Below, piece after piece: positions 41,854-52,261 of a stretch of 64,000 nt of DNA; within the stretch, counting starts at the first letter, position 1, and every line of letters starts with the position of its first letter. The DNA is from Curvularia sp. ZM96 (taxonomy: Eukaryota; Ascomycota; Dothideomycetes; Pleosporales; Pleosporaceae). A program made the translations under genes and the position numbers. The stretch is taken from positions 744,001-808,000 of the forward strand of contig JAJGBQ010000008.1 of NCBI GenBank assembly GCA_022457065.1, given 5' to 3'. A model generated the notes under the pieces. It saw nothing but the letters and a program-made list of their open reading frames with translations, was not told the origin of the DNA and made no database searches.

Positions 41854-44800
41854 CAGACTTGTCAACAAGCAAGCCAGATTCAAGCTCATCAATCAAGTTA
41901 GATAAATATGAAGGTTTAATCAAGCCAAGCTGAGGGTGTAGTAATTAATCATCAATCAAGCTGGCCTCGACCAGCTTGATTGGTGGGCTTGATGAGCTTG
42001 ATAGTTCTAAGCGTAAGGCGTGAGGCTATTGTTATTGTGGTAGGAGCGATATCGCGTTGTTATAATTACTTTTTAATATAATAGGGAGGGGAGCCAAATA
42101 CTTCGTATTATAACTGTGCAACTCCTACACAGCTAAGCTAATACTATCTTTTTATCCTTGTATCTATTGCTAGTCCTCCACGCGCCAATTAATCGCCTCT
42201 ATCCTCTTACTCCTCTTGCTCCTCTCTCAATTACAAGCATGCCACTAAAAAGACGCGTCCAAGACGCTGTTCTTACTCCAACAAAGCGCCCTCGAGGCAT
42301 GCCTCGCAGTACTCTAAGCCAGCCTATACCTATCAGAAGCCCGCTGTCGTCGCCTCGTTTATCGCCTCGTAAAGTCCTGGTTGAAGCGTTCCAGGCATCA
42401 AATTTCGAAGCGCGACTACGCGAGACGCAGGCTGAAGAAGCTATTATCCCACCTACCGAGGGCAGTGAGGAGGCAACAAAGCAGCTGACGAGCCTACTGC
42501 TGTAGGCTTTGATGAGCACCTGGAGGACCACTTTGAAGGCCTTGATTGGGCTCGTTTACCTCAGTATATGAAGCCTATGGCGTCGCAGCGTCAGAAGAAA
42601 AGCTGGATATATCGCTACGGCTACCGCGTTGCGCTGCGAAAGGATCCGAAGCGCCTCTACTCTATATGCCGCTGTTGCCATAAGCATAAGTTCATTGATG
42701 CCGGCGTTAGCAAAGCATACGAGACGACAAAGTCAACGCCAGCAGCTCAGCGACCTCTTGAGGAGAATAGACGCGGCCATAGTCACCAACCGCCTTACAA
42801 AGAAACCCGTTCTGTAGCACTAAACGCCCTCCAGGCTGTACTTACTAGCAATCGAGTCAGCCAGGCGGCCGCGAACGAGCTCTCCGGCTTCAATACCCAG
42901 CGCTTCAGGCTCGCAGCAGTTAGCTGGCTTGTTGAGGACAACCAACCTCTTTCTACGTTCGAATCGCCAACTTTTCGATAACTTATAGCGTTAGCCAGCC
43001 CGCAAGCAGAGGCGGCGCTATGGGTGTCCCATAATAGCGTCTCGAGTTACGTTATACGCTTATACGACTACCTAAGGCCGCAAGTTGTCAAGGAGCTGTC
43101 GCAGGCACAGAGCAAGATACACGTTAGCTTCGACGGCTGGACGACAAAGGGCGGCAAGCGTGGCTTCTTAGGTATTGTTGCGCACTACGTTAACAGCCAG
43201 GGCGACATTATGGACCTGCCTATCGCGCTGCCGCAGTTAACAGGCGCCCATACTGGCGAGGGAATGGCGGAGGTAGTCGTTGAAACGTTGAAGCAGTTCT
43301 GCATCAACTCAGACAGCATTGGCTACTTTGTACTTGACAACGCGAGCAATAACGACACTGCAGTAGACGCAATTGCGCAGACAATGGGCTTAAACGCCGT
43401 CCATCGTCGCCTCCGCTGTAGCCCTTATACGCTTTACCTTATCGGCTAAATGCTCTTCTGGGTCAAGGACTGTAACTCCTATAACAATAACGCGAGCGAG
43501 ATTGCCACCGAGCGCGAATACATGAGCGAATGGAGGAGCGACGAGCATTTAGGCGTGCTTCTAGCAGTTGCCAACTATATCAAAACACCACAACAGTACG
43601 CTCTATTTGCTAATTTTCAGCGCCTCGCCCACCGCGAGTTACCAGTTAACACGCCCGCCGATAAACGCAAGATCTTTGAGCCTGTTGTTACCCGCTGGAA
43701 CTCCTATTACTCCTGCTTTGAGCGCGCTATACAGCTGCAATCGGCTGTTAACGCGTACGCCAGCCACCATATAAAACGCGTGCGAGATGAGGACACATAT
43801 GCAGAATCTCGCGGCAACAAACTGCCTAATGTGCCGCGGTGGATGCAATCAGACAGCCTAACAACACACGACTGAGCAGTGGTTACGGAGTATATGGATG
43901 TGTTGAGGCCTTTAAAAGCCGCTACAAAACGCCTCGAAGGGCGCGGCAGGAGCGGCAGGTTTGGTGCTATTGCTGAGATAATACCAGTATTTGAATATAT
44001 ACTCAACTACTACGAGCAGCGCCTCCAAACCTACGACGCCGTTAACTATAACGCCCACGACGAGGCGCCCGAGGACCATCTTGCGATCAACATGTGCACA
44101 GCGTGGACAAAAGCTAGCGAGTATTACGCAGAGCTAGACCTATCGCCCGCCTACTACACTGCTACAATACTCCAAACCTACTACAAAACATACTGCGACG
44201 TGTCCTGGGGTATTGAGAAGCCCGCTTGGCTCACTACTAACAACCGCAGCTTTCGCGCCTTGTGGGCTAGCTATAATACTGCTCCACCTACTGTACAGCG
44301 CCCCAAGGTGCTCTCAAACGACATCGACGACGCGGTAGCAGACGACGAGTTCGACCGATGGAAACAGTGCGAGCCACGCGCGGAGAAGGGCACCGAATAC
44401 GCCAACAACCCCACAAAATACTGGCTATTAATGTGGGATCATTACCCACGCCTCAGCAGGCTTGCACTAGACGTACTCTCCATCCCAGCGTCAAGCTGCG
44501 AGTGTGAGCGTATGTTTGGTGAGCTTGGGGATCTACTCGAGCCTCGCCGACGAGGTATACAACCTCAGCTTTTGGCGGCAATACAGTGCGTACGATGGTG
44601 GCGTAAAGCTGTTCTAGGCAATGATAATCTTAGCTCGAAGGACTCTATAACTGAGAGTGAGATGGAGACGTTGTACGGTCTAAGCACATGGGATGACGAT
44701 ATCGACAGCGATATCGACGGCGATAGCGAGACTCAACACCAAAAATAGTCGCGATATAGCTAGTATCACCTACCTATACAACCTTATAAACGCTATGACC

Positions 44801-44939
44801 ACCAAGCCTAACAACCAAGCCAATCAAGCTCATCGATTTTAACTCATCAAGCCAATCAATCAAGCTCATTTTGCTCCTACAGTCAAGCCAAGCCAAGCTG
44901 GGGCTCCCAGCTTGCTTGGCTTGATTGTTGACAACTCTG
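41854..44939 (+). mobile_element. hAT-superfamily transposon, about 3.1 kb, inactive
   Basis: The ends form inverted repeats: CAGACTTGTCAACAAGCAAG at the left and the inverse of CAGAGTTGTCAACAATCAAG at the right (18 of 20 match). Inside each end many CAAGC/GCTTG motifs recur, and each end has a hairpin: AATCAAGCTGG/CCAGCTTGATT at about 41954-41981, and a similar one at about 44884-44922. Such subterminal arrays are typical binding sites of hAT transposases. The transposase gene between them is described separately. I could not find an 8-bp target duplication at these borders, so the borders may be off by a few bases or one flank has changed. Confidence 0.85.
42239..44748 (+). pseudogene. hAT transposase broken by three stops and a frameshift
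   Basis: The first part (ATG 42239 to 42505) is in one frame. From 42568 to 44748 a second frame runs through a BED-like zinc finger (RLYSICRCCHKHKF), the RNase H-like core (KIHVSFDGWTTKGG, then FVLDNASNND) and the C-terminal hAT dimerisation region (PTKYWLLMWDHYPRLSRLAL, then SIPASSCECERMFG). Three in-frame stops interrupt it: TAA at 42979, TAA at 43447 (Gly-stop-Met-Leu-Phe-Trp, where Gln is expected) and TGA at 43873 (Asp-stop-Ala-Val, where Trp is expected). The two TAA codons are explained by CAA to TAA, the kind of change repeat-induced point mutation makes; the TGA is less diagnostic. The rest is well preserved, so inactivation is fairly recent. Confidence 0.85.
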
Positions 44940-44981
44940 CCCATAGCGAACCTGTATGGGTGCCCGTAACCCTAAGCCTTC

Positions 44982-45009
44982 TACACACACACACACACAC
45001 ACACACACA
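44982..45009. repeat. (AC)n microsatellite at LINE 3' end
   Basis: About 14 AC units. A second, shorter AC run sits at the same place behind the second LINE copy (50508-50519). The run is therefore the 3' tail of the element, read as (GT)n on its own strand, rather than an independent microsatellite. Confidence 0.75.
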
Positions 45010-45374
45010 ATTTATTTACGCCCGGCGGCCAAGCCGAAAGGGCTACTAACGCTAGTCTAACATTACATTTCTTGTGCTACGTCTCGCCCTCATTAGCCCC
45101 TGTATCTTCTTTGGCTCGCTTCTTCATGTACCTTATTATCCAAGTCAAAGCCCTTGCTCTATATCTAGAACGCTTCTTCTCTATCTACCGCTCCTCATCA
45201 GCTGCTCGTGGGTTAGTATTGCTGGTGGCAGACTGGCTTAGTGTTAGCTTCTCCAAGAGATTCTCTAAGTGTTCAACGTCCTATCTTCGGCGGCTGAAGC
45301 GCTATCTGTCGTCTGTTGCACAAGGCTGTTGATAAGTTAATGTTAGTAGATAAGGTTTATCTAGTAGTTAGATA

Positions 45375-48300
45375 TTAGTTTGCATCAAGTCTTCGTGCTG
45401 CTATTGCGAATCGTATCGTCGCTCGCACTGCGTCCATGTCTGGCGCCCATTTCGCGTCGTCTGTCGCTACTTTGCCGCCCAGGTAGAATGTCATATTTTC
45501 TCTGCTTATCTGCGTGCACTGCAGCATTTCGGTTCGCTGACTAGTCCACTTTCTGCAACGGAACAGAAAGTGCTCCACCGTCTCTGCTGCCTGTCCGCAT
45601 TCGCATTGGTCTGTCGTCGATGCTTTAATTCGGTGTTGGTACGTGTTCAGCTGCGCCATGCCTGTTCTAAGCTGGGCAAGCACGCTGCTCTCTTTCCGCG
45701 AAAGCCCGTCGTAGAGTTGCCGCGTATGCTTTCCTGGCAGTGCCGTGTCGATTCGTTTAGAGTATGCTCCCACGTCTGCTGGCACCTTCTTGGCTATGCC
45801 TTGCTTACGTGCAATATTGTGCGTCGTTGATCGCATTCTAGGAAGCTGTGTCTGTACCCTAGCAGTCAGTCTAGTTGCCATCTTCGCCTCTTGCTTGGCG
45901 AGGCTTGCGAGCTCGCACTCTTCGCTTGCAGGTAGCCATAGTACTGTCACTGTGTTGCCATCTCTTCTTAGTGTCTGCACAGTCTTGTAGAACTCGCTAA
46001 TGTAGCTTTGCCCAGACTGCTGCCGCGGTTGTCTAAGTGTGAGCACAGCAGCCTTGTTTCTTGTTATGAGTGCGATGCTGCGATACCTCAGCTTCGGCAG
46101 TCTGCTAAGCGCCTCGGCCATTGCTGCCAGCTCTGCCGCATAAGGGTTCTGTTCCTCTCTCTTGCCTAATGTGACGGAGAAAGATTGTTTTTCGTTGTTC
46201 TGTATGTTGATCGCACCTCCCATTCCAACTACTCCGTTCCGCGCTGAGCTGCTTACAGCGATGCGTACCGCCCAGTTCATTCCTATCTCCTGTGCCGCGT
46301 TCTCGACTACGGTCTGCACTCTCTTCTCCCATGGTGCCAGGACGCATGGCCGGATCGTCTCCATCTGCTCCATTTCTATGTCCTTGAGCGCTTCTGCCAC
46401 CTGGAACAGCGGCGAGCGGTACTGTCTTCTGAACTTTCGCATCCGCGACGTGTTTCTTCGCAGTGGGTTCGTCTCAGGCAGCGCGTGGATGTCGGTCCAC
46501 AGCTTGACGGCCCGCTTCCAGAACCGCTCTTGTGCACTTGGGATGTGCGCCTCTGCCTCTGCTACCCACGTCGCTACCGTGAGAAACGTCCCTACGATCG
46601 CTTGTGCGCCTATTCTTTGCACCCTGTTGATGGGTCTTACTAGCTTGTCTTTGCAGGCATGCATCCACACGTTCGACGCGTAGTCTACTATCGGCGCGAC
46701 TGTCGCCGTGAACAGCTGTCGTGCCACTGTGGGTGAGAGCCCTCGCAGCCTCCTGAGCTTCAACACTGCTTCTAGTCCCTTCGCGGCTGCTCTTGCAATG
46801 TGCTTGTGGTACTTCAGCCTGGCGTCCATAAGCACGCCGAGTATCTTGACGTGGTCTTTGGGCGATACGCTCTGCCCCTTAATGACGAAGGGCTCGGTGG
46901 CACTCTTGTACGCCTTGCGCGTAAAGTGGATAACGGCCGTCTTATCTGCTTCAAACGTCGCTCCGCTTCTCCGTTCCCAGTCTAGTGCGTCTTGGATAAT
47001 GGCGTTGATGCCCTCTCTATTGCTTTGCGCCGTCGGGCCTGTGACCCACGCAGTGAAGTCATCAACGAACGCGATCGCGCCTCCATACGTGTCGATAGGT
47101 CGCTGCACGAGATCGGCGTTGAAGAAGAGAAACAGAATTGGTGATAGCGGCGACCCTTGCGGTAGACCTGCTTGTAGGAGTTCTTGGACCTTAGACGCCT
47201 GTCCGTTGACCTGGATTGACGCAGTGCGCTCTGAGCAGAAGGCCTCTACCCACTTTAGCAGCTTCTGCGGTATGCCTCGTGCTTTCATCCTCTGCAGCAG
47301 TCTTTCCTTACACACCCCGTTGTACGCCCCCTTGACATCGAAGCTAATTAGGCTGATTGTCCGGCGGCCTCGCCACGCGGTGTAAATCTGCTCTTGGAGC
47401 AGCACTAGTGCTTGTTCGGCTGATCGCTGCTTGCGCGCTCCGAAGTGGTTGGTGGGCAGAAGCCCGTGGGTCTCTACCATGTGCGAGATCCTCTCTGCCA
47501 CCACCGACTCTAATACTTTGCCTAGCGTGGCCAACAGTGAGATCGGCCTCCATGCTTTTGCGACAGTGTAGTCTTCCTTGCCTGGCTTCTTGAGCGGTAT
47601 AATCCGGGCGTGCCTCCATTGACTGGGCAACACTCCCTCCTCTAGCGACTGTCGGAATAGCGCAAGCACATGGTCTTTCACTACCGGCCAGACCTGCTTC
47701 CACACTACGACAGGCAGTCCGTCGTCTCCAGGTGCTTTCCATGACTTGGCGGCGTGCAACTGCCTTTCCACCTCTTCGAGCGTGATGGTCGGCATTGCCA
47801 CGGGTGCTCTCTGTGGCCTGGCTCCCTCGTCGTCGATGCTGCTGGGAAGTGGAGGGAAGAAGGTGCTGAGCAGCTCCTCAGCTTGTTCTTCATAGTCGCT
47901 CGTAGTCGTACCGTCCGTTCTGCGAAGCGCTGGGACTGTCCCGAACGCCTCGTTGCCCGCCTTCAAGTACTTGGCCGCGTTCCAGATGTTGTCATTGTCC
48001 GCCAGGAAGTCGTCCCAGTGTTTTCTCTTCTGCTGTCGAATGGCATCATGGTACTGCTTCGATGCTCCTTTTGCCGTCTCCTCTAGGTCCGGCCTGGCAA
48101 CACCTGACCGTCTCGCGGCTCTCGCTTGGTTCCTCCAGTGCGTGTAGATGCGGCGTAGCTGTGTCAAGTCCTGCGTCCACCACCTCTTTGCGTACGGTGA
48201 CGGCTTGGCCTTGGGTGTTAGTGCATGCACCGCCTCCAGCACCACCGCCATCAGTCTGTCGGTCCTCTGCTGCGTCGTGCCCGCTGGCGGAGTCACGCTG

Positions 48301-49106
48301 AGCGCTCTGGCGATCCTGTCGTTGATTACTTTCCACGGTGCGTTCTTGAGCAGAAGCCGCTCTTGCTGCTGCGCCCCTGGCACGGAGCTGTCAAAGACTG
48401 TCTCGATCATTCGGTGGTCGGAGCCGTGCTCGGTGTCATGAGCAGCGCATCTTAGCACCGTGTCTGCCAGCTCTTTGGACGCTAACACCAGGTCGATTGT
48501 CGTCTCGTAGCCTCCGCACTGCCATGTCTTGGTGCCGCGCGGGAGCAGGCTGCTGAGCGCGTGTTCTGTCATCAGATCGATGATCGGGTCTGCCTCGCCC
48601 TGTCTGACCAGCGTCACGTCCTCTCCTCCCCACAGCTGGTCGTGCTGATTGAAGTCGCCGGCTAGCACGACGTCCACCACCGTACCGGCCCTTCGTCTCG
48701 TCTCCGCAATCACTCTGTCTATCTTTTTGCATGCGTCTCGCAACGCCTGCGGGTCTCCTCCTGGTATGTACACCGACACCACTAAAACCCGACGCTCGTG
48801 TAGCCGGATGATCACTGCTGTCAGGTCCGGCGACTCTACCCGTACCTGTTCCGCTTCTACCTCTCTGTTCACCCACAGCATGCTCCGTATCGGCCACCTT
48901 CCTTCTCGCCAGGTCGATGGCACCATCTTGGTCCACTTGTGGTGGAGCATGGGCGTCGTCAGCAGCCGACCCTGGATCCTCCGTGCATGTGGCTCCTGGA
49001 CAGCTACCACCGACACGTCTTGCAGCTCTTCGTCGTTCATCAAACTATCGTGTACTTCGCCTTGCTTTCTAACATTAAGCTGGATTACGCGGAATGCTCT
49101 ATTCAT
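45375..49106 (-). CDS. LINE ORF2: AP-endonuclease, reverse transcriptase, degenerate RNase H
   Basis: This is an uninterrupted 1243-residue polyprotein. Residues about 1-240 are an AP-type endonuclease: QEPHAR (catalytic Glu), AGDFNQHD, IDLVLAS and the closing SDHR. The reverse transcriptase follows (about 420-780), with GLPQGSPLSPILFLFF and the catalytic AFVDDF (Asp-Asp). Residues about 950-1080 align with the RNase H domain of Tad1-like LINEs, but its Asp positions are replaced (RIAVSSSARNG, ITRNKAAV, WLPASEECELASLAK); only the AAEL Glu remains. The end has a zinc-binding-like CECG...ETVEHFLFRCRKW. The enzyme nicks the target and copies the element RNA at the nick (target-primed reverse transcription). 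The ATG at 49106 lies inside the ORF1 stop region. Confidence 0.93.
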   Translation of the reverse strand: MNRAFRVIQLNVRKQGEVHDSLMNDEELQDVSVVAVQEPHARRIQGRLLTTPMLHHKWTKMVPSTWREGRWPIRSMLWVNREVEAEQVRVESPDLTAVIIRLHERRVLVVSVYIPGGDPQALRDACKKIDRVIAETRRRAGTVVDVVLAGDFNQHDQLWGGEDVTLVRQGEADPIIDLMTEHALSSLLPRGTKTWQCGGYETTIDLVLASKELADTVLRCAAHDTEHGSDHRMIETVFDSSVPGAQQQERLLLKNAPWKVINDRIARALSVTPPAGTTQQRTDRLMAVVLEAVHALTPKAKPSPYAKRWWTQDLTQLRRIYTHWRNQARAARRSGVARPDLEETAKGASKQYHDAIRQQKRKHWDDFLADNDNIWNAAKYLKAGNEAFGTVPALRRTDGTTTSDYEEQAEELLSTFFPPLPSSIDDEGARPQRAPVAMPTITLEEVERQLHAAKSWKAPGDDGLPVVVWKQVWPVVKDHVLALFRQSLEEGVLPSQWRHARIIPLKKPGKEDYTVAKAWRPISLLATLGKVLESVVAERISHMVETHGLLPTNHFGARKQRSAEQALVLLQEQIYTAWRGRRTISLISFDVKGAYNGVCKERLLQRMKARGIPQKLLKWVEAFCSERTASIQVNGQASKVQELLQAGLPQGSPLSPILFLFFNADLVQRPIDTYGGAIAFVDDFTAWVTGPTAQSNREGINAIIQDALDWERRSGATFEADKTAVIHFTRKAYKSATEPFVIKGQSVSPKDHVKILGVLMDARLKYHKHIARAAAKGLEAVLKLRRLRGLSPTVARQLFTATVAPIVDYASNVWMHACKDKLVRPINRVQRIGAQAIVGTFLTVATWVAEAEAHIPSAQERFWKRAVKLWTDIHALPETNPLRRNTSRMRKFRRQYRSPLFQVAEALKDIEMEQMETIRPCVLAPWEKRVQTVVENAAQEIGMNWAVRIAVSSSARNGVVGMGGAINIQNNEKQSFSVTLGKREEQNPYAAELAAMAEALSRLPKLRYRSIALITRNKAAVLTLRQPRQQSGQSYISEFYKTVQTLRRDGNTVTVLWLPASEECELASLAKQEAKMATRLTARVQTQLPRMRSTTHNIARKQGIAKKVPADVGAYSKRIDTALPGKHTRQLYDGLSRKESSVLAQLRTGMAQLNTYQHRIKASTTDQCECGQAAETVEHFLFRCRKWTSQRTEMLQCTQISRENMTFYLGGKVATDDAKWAPDMDAVRATIRFAIAARRLDAN

Positions 49107-50349
49107 GTTGAGGCGGGTATAGCATCCGACAGTTTCTGCTAAACGACTCGTGCGGTCCTCCGCACAGCACGCACTTTATCACTGCTTCGCTGCAGCTCTT
49201 GTGGTGGTGGCCCTCTTTCGCGCATCTCCCGCATTTCTGCGTCTTTCGACACTGATATGCTTTGTGGCCTAGCTCCTGGCAGTTGTAGCACTGCCCTGGC
49301 CGTGGTCGCTGCTCAAATGCGCTTGTTGTGCCGGACTCTCCGCCCGCGTGGAAGAAGCCTTCTGCGATGAGCCTCCTTGCGTCACTTTTCTTAGTCACGT
49401 ACACCACCATAGAGCCGTACGCCTTAGGGATGTCTCTCTTGCTAAGCCACGCAATCTTGGCGACTGTCGTTCCATTCTCCTCGCCAAAAGCTTCTGCTGC
49501 TCCCGCTCTAATCTCATTTTTCTCGTCCAACACTGCTGTTCTCTTAACATTGTCAATCTTGACTGGGTAGAGCTCATCGCGCAGCACGCGCGAGCCTGCG
49601 CCAATCTTCTCTGCTGCTCTCTTGACTAGCTGGTGCTCGTCTTCGTCTCTGCACGCGATCCTGATCCGGCTCTGGGTCGCATGGTCGACGGTGACCGCCC
49701 GGCATCGCCAGTTTTCTCGGTTCTCCATTGTGCGCATCTCTTTTTCAACGGCTTCTCTGACCGTTCCTGCTGATAATCTGCCATTTTCGCCCTCTGCCCT
49801 GGAGATGTCTACGGTGACGTTGGGCACGTCTATAGAAGCGAGGTCAGTTCTGTTAGTGTGCTGCTGGCTTACTAGCGGCGCGGCTGTGGCGTTTAGTCCT
49901 GCGGGTGCGCCTGTGGACGCTACCTCGGCCCAGGTACGCGTACCAGAGGTTGTTGCTACGAGGTCATCGACGCGCGTCTTTAACTCAGCAATCTCGTCGA
50001 TAAGTTTCACATTGTGGTCGATAATAGCTTGCTGATTCTTTCTAATCTCTCTTGTTTCGCGTTCGAGGTTCTGGATCGTTTCACTCTGCTGCTGGATGAT
50101 CTTGGTTAACGCGGTAAGTAGGTCTTTGTTGGTGGCGGTGCTCTTCCTGGCTTGACGGATAGGTTGGCTGCTTTCGATCTGGATGGTGTCGGAGTCGTCG
50201 GCTGATAGGTCTAGCTGTAATGGTCGCCTGCGGTAGTGTTCGTTTTGCTCGATAGTGTTTCTTGCGCGCCTCTTCAGTGGTGCTGGTAGCTCGGTTGGCA
50301 GGGATGTCGCTTCGCGGTCGCGGTCGCGTTCTGGGGTCGAGATGGCCAT
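49099..50349 (-). CDS. LINE ORF1: gag-like RNA-binding protein with three zinc knuckles
   Basis: A 416-residue frame from the ATG at 50349 (the frame is open further to 50517, and an ATG at 50379 is an alternative). The N-terminal half is charged and includes a coiled-coil-like stretch (LTALTKIIQQQSETIQNLER and onwards). The C-terminus carries three Cys-rich knuckles: CYNCQELGHKAYQC, CGRCAKEGHHHKSC and CVLCGGPHESFSRNC. Such ORF1 proteins coat the element RNA and chaperone strand transfer. Its stop codon TAG overlaps the ORF2 start in ATGAATAG, so ORF2 is probably made by stop-and-restart on the same RNA. Confidence 0.9.
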   Translation of the reverse strand: MAISTPERDRDREATSLPTELPAPLKRRARNTIEQNEHYRRRPLQLDLSADDSDTIQIESSQPIRQARKSTATNKDLLTALTKIIQQQSETIQNLERETREIRKNQQAIIDHNVKLIDEIAELKTRVDDLVATTSGTRTWAEVASTGAPAGLNATAAPLVSQQHTNRTDLASIDVPNVTVDISRAEGENGRLSAGTVREAVEKEMRTMENRENWRCRAVTVDHATQSRIRIACRDEDEHQLVKRAAEKIGAGSRVLRDELYPVKIDNVKRTAVLDEKNEIRAGAAEAFGEENGTTVAKIAWLSKRDIPKAYGSMVVYVTKKSDARRLIAEGFFHAGGESGTTSAFEQRPRPGQCYNCQELGHKAYQCRKTQKCGRCAKEGHHHKSCSEAVIKCVLCGGPHESFSRNCRMLYPPQHE

Positions 50350-50440
50350 CTCTCTCACGCGTCCAGATCGCAAACTCATCCACACAACGGCGCAATATTT
50401 CGAATCCAAAATCCAGTCTCGGAGCTTACCCGTATAGGTA

Positions 50441-50462
50441 CACTCGCTTGCAAAATTGGCTT
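50441..50462. repeat. MITE end fragment at the 5' border of the full LINE
   Basis: CACTCGCTTGCAAAATTGG plus CTT, preceded by TA, is identical to the first 22 bases of the 412-bp MITE at 52273. The next bases differ, so only the terminal piece is present here. Confidence 0.7.
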
Positions 50463-50497
50463 GTTGCGATAAACTCATGAGAGTACACTGACATCTT

Positions 50498-50509
50498 TTT
50501 GTACGATAC
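50498..50509. repeat. Left target-site duplication of the truncated LINE
   Basis: TTTGTACGATAC, followed by the AC tail of the element. The same 12 bases (14 if the next AC is counted) stand at 52262-52275, exactly behind the truncated 5' end. Confidence 0.8.
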
Positions 50510-52261
50510 ACACACACACAATTTATTTACGCCCGGCGGCCGAGCCGAAAGGGCTACTAACGCTAGTCTAACTTTTACACTTCCTATGCTACGTCTCGGC
50601 CTCCTTAGCCCATCTGTCTTCTTTGGTTCGCTTCTTCATGCAGCTTATCATCTAAGTCAAAGCCCTTACTCGATACCTTGGCACGCTTCTTCTCTATCTT
50701 CTATTATTCCTCATCAGGTGCTCGTGGGTTAGTGTTGCTGGTGGTAGACTGGCTTAGAGTCGGCATCTCCAAGGGATTCTCTAAGTGTTCAGCGTCCTAT
50801 CTTCGGCGGCTGAAGCGCTGTCTACTTCTGTTGCACAAGGCTGCTGATGAGTTTACGTTAGTAGCTAAGGTTTACCTAGTGGTTAGTTAGATATTAGTTT
50901 GCATCGAGTCTCCGTGTTGCTATTGCGAATCGTATCGTCGCTCGCACTGCGTTCATATCTGGCGCCCATTTCGCGTCGTCTGTCGCCGCTTTGCCGCCTA
51001 GGTAGAACGATATGTTTCCTCTATTTATCTGCGTGCACTGTAGCATTTCTATCCGCTGTGTCGTCCATTTTCGGCAACGGAATAGAAAGTGCTCTACCGT
51101 CTCTGCTGCCTGTCCGCATTCGCATTGGTCTGTCGTTGATGCTTTGATTCGGTGTCGATACGTGTTCAGCTGCGCCATGCCTGTTCTAAGCTGGGCAAGC
51201 ACGCTGCTCTCTTTCCGCGAAAGCCCGTCGTAGAGTTGCCGCGTATGCTTTCCTGGCAGTGCCGTGTCGATTCGTTTAGAGTATGCTCCCACGTCTGCTG
51301 GCACCTTCTTGGCTATGCCTTGCTTACGTGCAATATTGTGCGTAGTTGATCGCATTCTAGGGAGTTGTGTCTGTGGACTGGTGTTTGGTCTAGTTGCCGT
51401 CTTCGCCTCTCGCTTGGCGAGGCTTGCGAGCTCATTCTCTTCGCTTGCAGGTAGCCATAGTACTGTCACCGTGTTACCGTCTCTTCTTAGTGTTTGTACA
51501 GTCTTGTAGAACTGGCTGATGTAGCTTTGCCCAGACTGCTGGCGGGGTGTTCTAAGTGTGAGCACAACGGCTTTGTTCCTTGTTATTAGTGCAATGTTGC
51601 GAAACCTTAGCTTTGGCAGCCTGCTCAGCGCCTCGGTCATTGCTGCCAGCTCTGCCGAGTAAGGGTTCTGTTCCTCTCTCTTGCCCAATGTGGTAGAGAA
51701 AGATTGCGTTTCGTTGTACTGTACGCTGATCGCGCCTCCCATTCCGACTACTCCGTTCCGCGCCGAGCTGCTTACAGCGATGCGTACCGCCCGGTTCGCT
51801 TCGAGGCTCTGTGCCGCGTTCTCGACTACGGTCTGCACTCTCTTCTCCCATGGTGCCAGGACGCATGGCCGGATCGTCTCCATTTGCTCCATGTCTATGT
51901 GCTTGAGCGCTTCTGCCACCTGGAACAGCGGCGAGCGGTACTGTCTTCTGAACTTTCGCATCCGCGATGTGTTTCTTCGCAAAGGGTTGGTCTCAGGCAG
52001 CGCGTGGATGTCGGTCCACAGCTTGACGGCCCGCTTCCAGAACCGCTCTTGTGCACTTGGGATGTGCGCCTCTGCCTCTGCTACCCACGTCGCTACCGTG
52101 AGAAACGTCCCTACGATCGCTTGTGCGCCTATTCTTTGCACCCTGTTGATGGGTCTTACTAGCTTGTCTTTGCAGGCATGCATCCACACGTTCGACGCGT
52201 AGTCTACTGTCGGCGCGACTGTCGCTGTAAACAGCTGTCGTGCCACTGTGGGTGAGAGCCC
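50510..52261 (-). mobile_element. Second LINE copy, 5'-truncated
   Basis: This copy contains the 3' UTR and the last 455 or so codons of ORF2, from GLSPTVARQLFTATVAP (52261) to the stop at 50894. By eye it is very close to the full copy, with scattered substitutions. The open frame 52285-50894 begins with eight codons that belong to the flanking MITE and is not a real gene. Truncation at the 5' side, an AC-rich 3' tail and a 12-14 bp target duplication are the normal products of incomplete target-primed reverse transcription. Confidence 0.9.

Larger units (their letters stand above)
44984..50438 (-). mobile_element. Apparently intact Tad1-like LINE, about 5.45 kb
   Basis: Both reading frames are open: a gag-like ORF1 and an endonuclease/reverse transcriptase ORF2 that overlap by 8 bp (ATGAATAG). 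The 3' UTR (45374-45010) starts after the ORF2 stop and ends in ATAAAT followed by a (GT)n tail instead of poly(A). The same 3' end appears in the truncated copy on the right. The 5' limit is placed just before the TA at 50439, where a 22-bp sequence shared with a nearby MITE begins; this limit is inferred. Absence of stops in 5.4 kb shows that this copy is young or escaped mutation, unlike every other transposon in the window. Confidence 0.88.

Noticed and set aside
46105..48936. Many open frames antisense to or frame-shifted within the LINE ORF2
   Set aside because: Shadows of the GC-rich ORF2; the same shadows recur in the second copy.
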